A DNA stretch of 5,404 nucleotides from DATDMG01 sp036518955. GTDB taxonomy: Bacteria; Actinomycetota; Actinomycetes; Actinomycetales; Kineosporiaceae. The position numbers were made by a program, and so were the translations under genes. Shown here in pieces: positions 1 to 4,403 of the stretch (its first letter is position 1; each line of letters begins with the position of its first letter). Location of the stretch: positions 1 through 5,404 of the forward strand of contig DATDMG010000028.1 in the NCBI GenBank assembly GCA_036518955.1, in the 5' to 3' direction. The notes under the pieces are model-generated. The model did not search any database. It saw only the letters and a program-made list of their open reading frames with translations, and was not told the origin of the DNA.

Positions 1-2029
1 GGCCCGCGCGGCGACGACGGGCGGTCAACCCGCCTACCGGATCGCGACGGTCACCCGCGGGTCGACCACCGAGACGCTGACCGCGGTCGGGACGGTGCGA
101 CCCGCACAAGAAGTGACCGTCAGCTTTCCGATCTCGGGGCAGATCGCCAGCGTGCCGGTCACGGTCGGCCAGCGCGTGACGGCCGGCCAGGTGCTGGCCC
201 GGCTGGACCCGACATCTCTCCAGGCCACGTTCGACAGCGCGACAGCGTCCCGGGCCGCAGCCCAGGCGACCCTGGTCGCCGCCGAGAACGGGCAGCTGAG
301 TGCGGCGGGTGGCGGGGCCCGCGCCGGGTCGGGCTCGGCAGGGTCGGGCTCGGCAGGGTCGGGCTCGGGATCGGTATCGGCGTCCGGGTCGGCGTCCGGG
401 TCGAAGGGGGGGTCCGGGTCGGCGTCCGGGTCGAAGGGGGGGTCCGGCTCGGCGTCCGGGTCCGGCTCGGCGTCCGGGTCGAAGGCCGGGGCCTCGGGCG
501 CGGCCGGCCTCGCGGCCGCTCAGCAGCGGGTCGTGATGGACCAGCACGCCGCCGACCAGGCACTCACCGCCGCCACCACAGCGCTCACCAGAGCCGGGAC
601 CGCCTGCGGCATCGCGCTGTCCCTCCCCGAGCCGGCCAGCCCGGCCGCCACCTCCACATCGGCCCCGGCGGTCACCGAGCAGCCCCTCGCGTACCACCCG
701 TCCGCGGCAGGATCGACGACTTCCGCACCCGAGCCGACCGGGGAGGCGTCGCCGGCCGACTCCGTCGGGAAGACCTCCGACACCTCCAGCGGCACGGGCA
801 TGACCACCGCACCGACCGGTGACAGCTCGAAGAAGACCTCGGGGGCGTCGCCGGCAGCACGCGCGTCCCGGGACGCCGAGAACTCGTCCGCCGCGCCGAC
901 GACAGCACCCGCGCCGACGACAGCACCCGCGCCGACGACGTCGGCGGCCGGGCGACACGCGGCGGGGACGGCGCCCGCCGAGTCGTCGCCGGACGCCCCG
1001 GACGCCGCACGTTGCCTGGCCGCGGAGACCGACGCCCTGCAGAAGGAGGCGGCCACCCAGCGTGCCCTGGCGACCGTCGCGCAGGACGAAGCCGCCCTGG
1101 ACGCGCAGCTGCGCACCGCGGTGGCCGGATCGGCGCCCGGAAAGGGCTCGGCGTCCCGGTCGACCGCCGGCCGGGCGTCGGGCGGCACGGCCGCCTCCGG
1201 CGCCCCGCGGACCGCGTCGGGCGGCGGATCGACGCCGGTCTCCGCCGCGCAACTGGCCGCCTACCAAGCACAGGTGGACGCCGCGGACGCCCAGGTCGAG
1301 GTCGCCCGGGAGAACCTCGACCAGGCGACGATCACCAGCCCGCTGGCGGGCGTCGTCCAAGCCGTGACACTGGCCGTGGGCGACCGCGTCGGCGCGGGGA
1401 GCACCACGGCCACGGTCGTCGTGGGCGCGCCCGGCGACGAAGAGGTCGTCGCACCGGTCCCGGTGACCCGGCTACCGGCGGTGAAGGTCGGGCAGTCCGT
1501 GACAGTCCTCCCGGACGGATCGACGACGCCGATCCCGGCCACGCTGACCTCGATCGGGCTGCTCCCGGTGTCCGGGTCGACCACCAGCTACCCGGTCACG
1601 GTGACCATGCCCGGCACCACCACGCTGCTGAACGGGAGCACCGCCCAGATCACCGTCCAGGTCCGGGCCAGCGCGGCGTCCTCGCTGCTGGTGCCGACGT
1701 CGGCGCTGCTCCGCACGGGTCAGGGGTACGCCGTGCGCGTCGTCCACGGCGGTCAGGTCACCACGACCCGGGTCGACGTGGGAGCCATCGGCCCGGAGTA
1801 CGCGGAGATCAGCCAAGGGCTGTCCGCCGGCCAGCAGGTGGCAGTGGCCCAGGTCGACGAACCGCTGCCGACCGGGACCACCGGCATCCGGGGTCTGGGC
1901 GGGGGCGGGGGCGGGGGCTTCGGCGCCGGCGGTTTCGGCGGTGGCGGCGGTGACGGCGGTTTCGGTGGTGGCGCTGGTTTCGGTGGTGGCGTCAGGGGCG
2001 GCGCTGGCGGCGGCGGGGCCCGCGGCTGA
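1..2029 (+). CDS. HlyD/MacA-type membrane-fusion (efflux adaptor) protein, 5' partial, with large low-complexity insertions
   Basis: The reading frame is open from base 2 to the TGA at 2027-2029 (675 residues visible). The start, with any signal anchor, lies upstream; the in-frame GTG at 95 is internal because adaptor-like sequence (AYRIATVTRGSTTETL) precedes it. By family, such proteins link an inner-membrane ABC or RND transporter to export across the envelope. Visible domains: first lipoyl half at about residues 45-72 (SGQIASVPVTVGQRVTAGQV, then LARLDP); an Ala-rich helix; a Ser/Gly/Lys insertion at about 100-165; helix at 170-200; an Ala/Pro/Thr/Ser-rich linker at about 205-335; helix at about 338-375; a further Ser/Gly linker; helix at about 415-440; second lipoyl half at about 445-475 (SPLAGVVQAVTLAVGDRV); beta-barrel at about 480-555; membrane-proximal domain at about 560-625 (LLVPTSALLRTG); Gly/Phe tail 631-675. 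Typical MacA hairpins are about 80-100 residues; here lipoyl halves are separated by about 370. The transport substrate cannot be inferred. Confidence 0.9.
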   Translation, partial: ARAATTGGQPAYRIATVTRGSTTETLTAVGTVRPAQEVTVSFPISGQIASVPVTVGQRVTAGQVLARLDPTSLQATFDSATASRAAAQATLVAAENGQLSAAGGGARAGSGSAGSGSAGSGSGSVSASGSASGSKGGSGSASGSKGGSGSASGSGSASGSKAGASGAAGLAAAQQRVVMDQHAADQALTAATTALTRAGTACGIALSLPEPASPAATSTSAPAVTEQPLAYHPSAAGSTTSAPEPTGEASPADSVGKTSDTSSGTGMTTAPTGDSSKKTSGASPAARASRDAENSSAAPTTAPAPTTAPAPTTSAAGRHAAGTAPAESSPDAPDAARCLAAETDALQKEAATQRALATVAQDEAALDAQLRTAVAGSAPGKGSASRSTAGRASGGTAASGAPRTASGGGSTPVSAAQLAAYQAQVDAADAQVEVARENLDQATITSPLAGVVQAVTLAVGDRVGAGSTTATVVVGAPGDEEVVAPVPVTRLPAVKVGQSVTVLPDGSTTPIPATLTSIGLLPVSGSTTSYPVTVTMPGTTTLLNGSTAQITVQVRASAASSLLVPTSALLRTGQGYAVRVVHGGQVTTTRVDVGAIGPEYAEISQGLSAGQQVAVAQVDEPLPTGTTGIRGLGGGGGGGFGAGGFGGGGGDGGFGGGAGFGGGVRGGAGGGGARG
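326..370 (+). repeat. 15-bp tandem repeat, three copies, inside the adaptor gene
   Basis: The unit GGGTCGGGCTCGGCA occurs at 326-340 and 341-355, and with one change (GGA ending) at 356-370. It encodes Gly-Ser-Gly-Ser-Ala, so copy-number change would keep the reading frame. It lies in the low-complexity insertion after the first lipoyl half. Confidence 0.9.
391..490 (+). repeat. 30-bp tandem repeat (two copies plus degenerate partial copies) inside the adaptor gene
   Basis: Positions 391-420 and 421-450 are the same 30-bp unit, differing only at base 8 of the last ten (GGTCCGGGTC versus GGTCCGGCTC). Partial copies follow at 451-468 and 469-490. The encoded decapeptide is of the form GSASGSKGGS. 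Each full unit carries a run of seven G (406-412 and 436-442). The unit length is a multiple of three, so expansion or contraction is in frame, while slippage within a G run would not be. Confidence 0.88.
893..940 (+). repeat. 18-bp tandem repeat, 2.7 copies, inside the adaptor gene
   Basis: The unit GCGCCGACGACAGCACCC is at 893-910 and 911-928, with a 12-base partial copy at 929-940. It encodes Ala-Pro-Thr-Thr-Ala-Pro within the Pro/Thr/Ala-rich linker between the two cysteines of the adaptor. Copy-number change is in frame. Confidence 0.9.
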
Positions 2030-2058
2030 GCGCCGGCCTCCGCCACCGCGCGCACGTC

Positions 2059-2102
2059 CGGTCCGGAGCCGACCGCCGGGAACCAGATCCTGCTCCGGAC
2101 CG
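2059..2102. terminator. Inverted repeat between convergent genes, probable bidirectional terminator
   Basis: The arms CGGTCCGGAGC (2059-2069) and GCTCCGGACCG (2092-2102) are perfectly complementary over 11 bp, separated by a 22-base loop. The repeat starts 30 bp after the adaptor stop codon and ends 24 bp beyond the stop codon of the convergent CsbD gene, where a shared terminator is expected. There is no T tract on either side; this is common for actinobacterial terminators but lowers certainty. The long loop is also less than ideal. A regulator site is a less likely alternative given the convergent position. Confidence 0.55.
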
Positions 2103-2103
2103 T

Positions 2104-2132
2104 GCCGGTCAGTGCGCCGAGCCGGTCAGTGC
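2104..2132. repeat. 12-bp direct repeat spanning the CsbD stop codon
   Basis: GCCGGTCAGTGC occurs at 2104-2115 and again at 2121-2132, with a 5-bp spacer. The second copy covers the stop codon (2126-2128) and last codon of the CsbD gene on the - strand. The first copy lies in the gap next to the inverted repeat. It may be a remnant of a short duplication; no function is evident. Confidence 0.7.
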
Positions 2133-2299
2133 TTGAAGGCGTCCTTCACCTTCTCGCCGGCCTGCTTGACGTCCGACTTCGCTTGATCGACTCGGCCCTG
2201 CCCCTCGAGCTCCTCGTCGTCCGTGGCTCGCCCGACGCCCTCCTTGGCCTTGCCGCGAAGGTCCTCGGTCTCATTGTGGATCTTGTCTTCGATGCCCAC
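2126..2299 (-). CDS. CsbD family protein (general-stress-associated small protein)
   Basis: A 57-residue protein starts with GTG (2299-2297) and ends with TGA (2128-2126). It begins MGIEDKIHNETEDLRGKAKE and ends GEKVKDAFKH. The Lys/Glu/Asp/Gln-rich composition, the repeated G-K-A-K-E and Q-A-K type heptads, and the DDEELEGQG centre are those of the CsbD family (PF05532), usually about 55-70 residues, so it looks complete. CsbD was named for a sigma-B-controlled gene of Bacillus subtilis; its molecular role is unknown, and the protein is small, soluble, hydrophilic and mostly helical. A near-perfect Shine-Dalgarno sequence lies 5 bases before the GTG and decides the start. It lies 55 bp downstream of the metallopeptidase gene on the same strand, so it may be co-transcribed or have its own promoter in that gap. 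A GGGTA resembling the -10 of stress sigma factors (2340-2336 on the - strand) is present, but I see no convincing -35. Confidence 0.92.
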   Translation of the reverse strand: MGIEDKIHNETEDLRGKAKEGVGRATDDEELEGQGRVDQAKSDVKQAGEKVKDAFKH

Positions 2300-2304
2300 G
2301 GGTA

Positions 2305-2312
2305 ACCTCCTT
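2305..2312 (-). promoter_or_regulatory. Strong ribosome binding site of the CsbD gene
   Basis: The - strand reads AAGGAGGT followed by TACCC and the GTG start. Eight bases match the anti-Shine-Dalgarno sequence of 16S rRNA at normal spacing. It is far stronger than anything before the other genes here and suggests high-level translation of this small protein. Confidence 0.88.
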
Positions 2313-2354
2313 CTCGACTCTCGAGGTCGCTCCTCTACCCAGGGCTTCGGGGAA

Positions 2355-3452
2355 TCATGCCTGTGGCCGGGACACGTCTCGAAGGAGCTCCGCCCGGGCG
2401 CGGGCCGCCGCTCCCACCAGGTCGTGCACGACGGCGAGCTTGGCCACCACCGGCGGGCTGATCACGAAGGGGTAGAGATCGTCGCGGCCCATGCTGCGGT
2501 TGACCGCATTGAGCGCGTAGGTGAGCGGTAGCCAGGTGTCCAGCAGGCTCTGGAACGGCTCGGGGGTGAGATCGTGCTCACTCGGGACGGCGACCAGCCG
2601 GTCGGCGTCCGCGAGCGGCGCGTCCGGACCGGTGACCACCAGGCCGTAGGCCCCCGCCGTCTGCAGGGTGTCGCGGATGTGCAGGTAGTGCGCGAACGTC
2701 TCGGCCCAGTCCTCCCACGGATGCGCGGTGGCGTAGGCGCTCACGTGGGTGTCGTTCCAGCCGTCCGGCGGGCCGACCGCGTAGTGCCGCTGGAGCGCCT
2801 CGGCGTAGTCGGCGCGCTCGTCGCCGAAGGCGTCGCGGAACAGTGCCAGCGCCGCCCCGCCCGCGGGCACCAGCCCCGGGCCGCCGTCCGCCGGCCCGGA
2901 CACCAGCACGGCCCAGTAGTAGTGCCCCACCTCGTGCCGGACATGGCCGAGCAGGGTGCGGTACGGCTCCGCCAGCTCCACCCGCATCGCCTCCCGGTGG
3001 GCGTCGTGGCCCTCGGCGAGGTCGAGCGTGACGACGCCCTCGGCGTGCCCGGTGACGACCGGCTCCACCGCGCTGGACAGCAGGTCGAAGGCCAGGCCGC
3101 GGGGATCGTCCGCCCGGGGGACGACGGGCAGCCCGAGCTCGGCGAGCTGGAAGACCAGGCGCCGCTTGGCGCTCTCGGCCCGGGCGAACGCGACGAGCCC
3201 GGCGGTGTCCGCGTCCGCCGGCCGGGTGCGGGTGAGTCGGCAGCATGGGCAGAGACCGCCGGTCGCGCCGTCCACCAGCCAGTTGCAGGCGGCGAGCGTG
3301 GCGTTCGAGCAGCGCCGCAGCGACCCGTCCGGCGGGAGCGGGACGAGCCGCCGGGCACCAGGCTCGAACCCCACCGGGGTGCCGCAGCGCATGCAGACGG
3401 AGTTCTCGAACACCAGCAGCCGGCCGCACCGCCCGCACGAGAAGGACCGCAC
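2355..3452 (-). CDS. Zinc-ribbon, HExxH-motif putative metallopeptidase (COG4307/DUF2248 type)
   Basis: A 365-residue protein with no signal peptide or membrane segment, so probably cytoplasmic. An N-terminal zinc ribbon (C6, C9, C20, C23: CGRCG then CMRCG) is followed by a second Cys cluster (C48, C56, C68, C70, C71, with CNW and CPCC). The C-terminal two thirds hold the gluzincin-like motif HEVGHYYW (H173, E174, H177). About 75 residues on comes HPWEDWAETFAHYLHI (244-259), whose E251 is a likely third zinc ligand. Length, start and both motifs match the zinc-binding metallopeptidase family (PF10005 zinc ribbon plus PF15887 Peptidase_Mx); peptidase activity is predicted from the motif and the substrate is unknown. 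The GTG at 3452 is the only usual in-frame start after an upstream in-frame stop that could include the first CxxC, and family members begin similarly (MRxFxCxxCG). It lies 39 bp after the transglutaminase stop on the same strand, so co-transcription is likely. No clear Shine-Dalgarno sequence is visible. Confidence 0.9.
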   Translation of the reverse strand: MRSFSCGRCGRLLVFENSVCMRCGTPVGFEPGARRLVPLPPDGSLRRCSNATLAACNWLVDGATGGLCPCCRLTRTRPADADTAGLVAFARAESAKRRLVFQLAELGLPVVPRADDPRGLAFDLLSSAVEPVVTGHAEGVVTLDLAEGHDAHREAMRVELAEPYRTLLGHVRHEVGHYYWAVLVSGPADGGPGLVPAGGAALALFRDAFGDERADYAEALQRHYAVGPPDGWNDTHVSAYATAHPWEDWAETFAHYLHIRDTLQTAGAYGLVVTGPDAPLADADRLVAVPSEHDLTPEPFQSLLDTWLPLTYALNAVNRSMGRDDLYPFVISPPVVAKLAVVHDLVGAAARARAELLRDVSRPQA

Positions 3453-3491
3453 GGGCGCCCACGGTAGGCGGAGACCGGCAAGGCCGCCCGT

Positions 3492-4403
3492 TCAGATCCG
3501 GATCACGTCGACCGCTACGTTGAGCGTGCTCCGCGTGCTCTCGGTGAAGATCACGCCCTTCAGCGGCGGCACGTCGGTGTAGTCCCGCCCCCAGGCCGTG
3601 ACCACGTACTCGTCGTCCACCACCCGGTCGTTGGTGGGGTCGACGCCGACCCAGCCGAGCTCCGGGAGCAGCACGCACGCCCAGGCGTGCGAGGCGTCGG
3701 CGCCCTGCAGCTTGGGCTGTCCCGCCGGTGGCCGGGTCTCCAGGTAGCCGCTCACGTACCGGGCCGGCAGGCCGACCCGGCGGAGGCAGGCAACGGCCAG
3801 GTGGGCGAAGTCCTGGCAGACGCCCTCCCGGCGGCGCAGCACGTCGCCCAGGGGCGTCGTCACGGTGGTGACGCCGGGCCGGTAGACGAACTCGGCGTGG
3901 ATCCGGGCCACCAGAGCCCGCACCGCCTGGCCGACCGGACGACCCGGGGTGAACGTGGCGGCGGCGAACGGCGCCACGCCGTGCGCGAACCCGACCTGCG
4001 GCGACGGCAGCAGGAACTCCCGGGCCGCCACCGGGTCGGCGTCCACCACCGGGGTCGGCCCCGCGGACGGCCGGTCGGCGACGGCGTCCCGGGCCTGCTC
4101 CCAGCTCCAGTCGTCGATCGACTCCAGGTCAGGCGCGGGACGGTCGACCACCACCTCGCTGGTGGCGATGACCACGAGGGCGCGGTGCGGGGTGTGCACC
4201 TCGACGTAGGCGCTCCGGTTGCCGAAGAAGTCCCCCGACTCGGTGACCAGGTCGGCCACGGGCGTGACGTCGAGGTGGGCGGACCGGGTCCACTGGCCGG
4301 GAACGTCGCGCGGCGTCAGGTACGCCCGGCCGTACGAGGCGGTCACCTCGTCGTCGTACACGTACTCGGTGCGGTGGACGACGCGGTACACGCGAGGAGT
4401 CAC
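3492..4403 (-). CDS. Transglutaminase-like family protein (bacterial COG1305 type)
   Basis: A 303-residue protein. The N-terminal beta-rich region (about 1-90, MTPRVYRVVHRTEYVYDDEV, then ASYGRAYLTPRD) matches the bacterial transglutaminase N-terminal domain. The C-terminal half is the transglutaminase/papain-like fold with all three catalytic positions present: C196 in EGVCQDFAHL, H239 in ADASHAWACV and D255 in GVDPTND. The C-terminal VSGYLETR and LKGVIFTES segments are also usual for the family. No signal peptide is seen. Bacterial members are predicted amidases, peptidases or amide-forming enzymes; activity is not proven for this subgroup. The GTG at 4403 overlaps the alpha-E stop codon in a GTGA, implying translational coupling. 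The frame stays open on the same strand up to 4910, but that stretch is a shadow of the alpha-E gene and the chosen start gives the family's normal N-terminus. Another in-frame GTG four codons upstream is possible but less typical. Confidence 0.93.
   Translation of the reverse strand: MTPRVYRVVHRTEYVYDDEVTASYGRAYLTPRDVPGQWTRSAHLDVTPVADLVTESGDFFGNRSAYVEVHTPHRALVVIATSEVVVDRPAPDLESIDDWSWEQARDAVADRPSAGPTPVVDADPVAAREFLLPSPQVGFAHGVAPFAAATFTPGRPVGQAVRALVARIHAEFVYRPGVTTVTTPLGDVLRRREGVCQDFAHLAVACLRRVGLPARYVSGYLETRPPAGQPKLQGADASHAWACVLLPELGWVGVDPTNDRVVDDEYVVTAWGRDYTDVPPLKGVIFTESTRSTLNVAVDVIRI

Noticed and set aside
326..490. CRISPR-like array of short repeats
   Set aside because: The repeats are directly adjacent without unique spacers, are multiples of three, and encode Ser/Gly repeats in an intact frame.
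1012..1953. 313-codon open frame inside the adaptor gene
   Set aside because: It is a +1-type shadow of the adaptor gene with Arg/Gly/Pro-rich sequence. The adaptor frame shows the lipoyl and barrel motifs.
2315..2329. Small hairpin in the leader of the CsbD gene
   Set aside because: On the transcribed strand only four base pairs form before a C-A mismatch, too weak to call.
2336..2356. Stress sigma-factor promoter before the CsbD gene (GGGTA on the - strand, with GATT 12 bases upstream)
   Set aside because: The -10-like GGGTA is plausible, but the GATT is a poor -35 and the 12-base spacing is too short. At this GC content GGGTA is expected by chance, so it was not listed as a feature.
2102..2531. 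Short + strand open frames across the CsbD gene and the gap after it
   Set aside because: The - strand frame encodes a textbook CsbD protein with a strong ribosome binding site. The + strand frames show no such signals.
3453..3460. Palindrome GGGCGCCC directly before the metallopeptidase start codon
   Set aside because: It is a perfect 8-bp palindrome made only of G and C. These are frequent by chance in DNA of this composition, and no second half-site or stem extension is seen.
2574..3467. Long + strand open frame opposite the metallopeptidase gene
   Set aside because: It is a GC-driven antisense shadow rich in Arg/Val/Gly with no recognisable motif. The - strand frame carries the zinc ribbon and HExxH.
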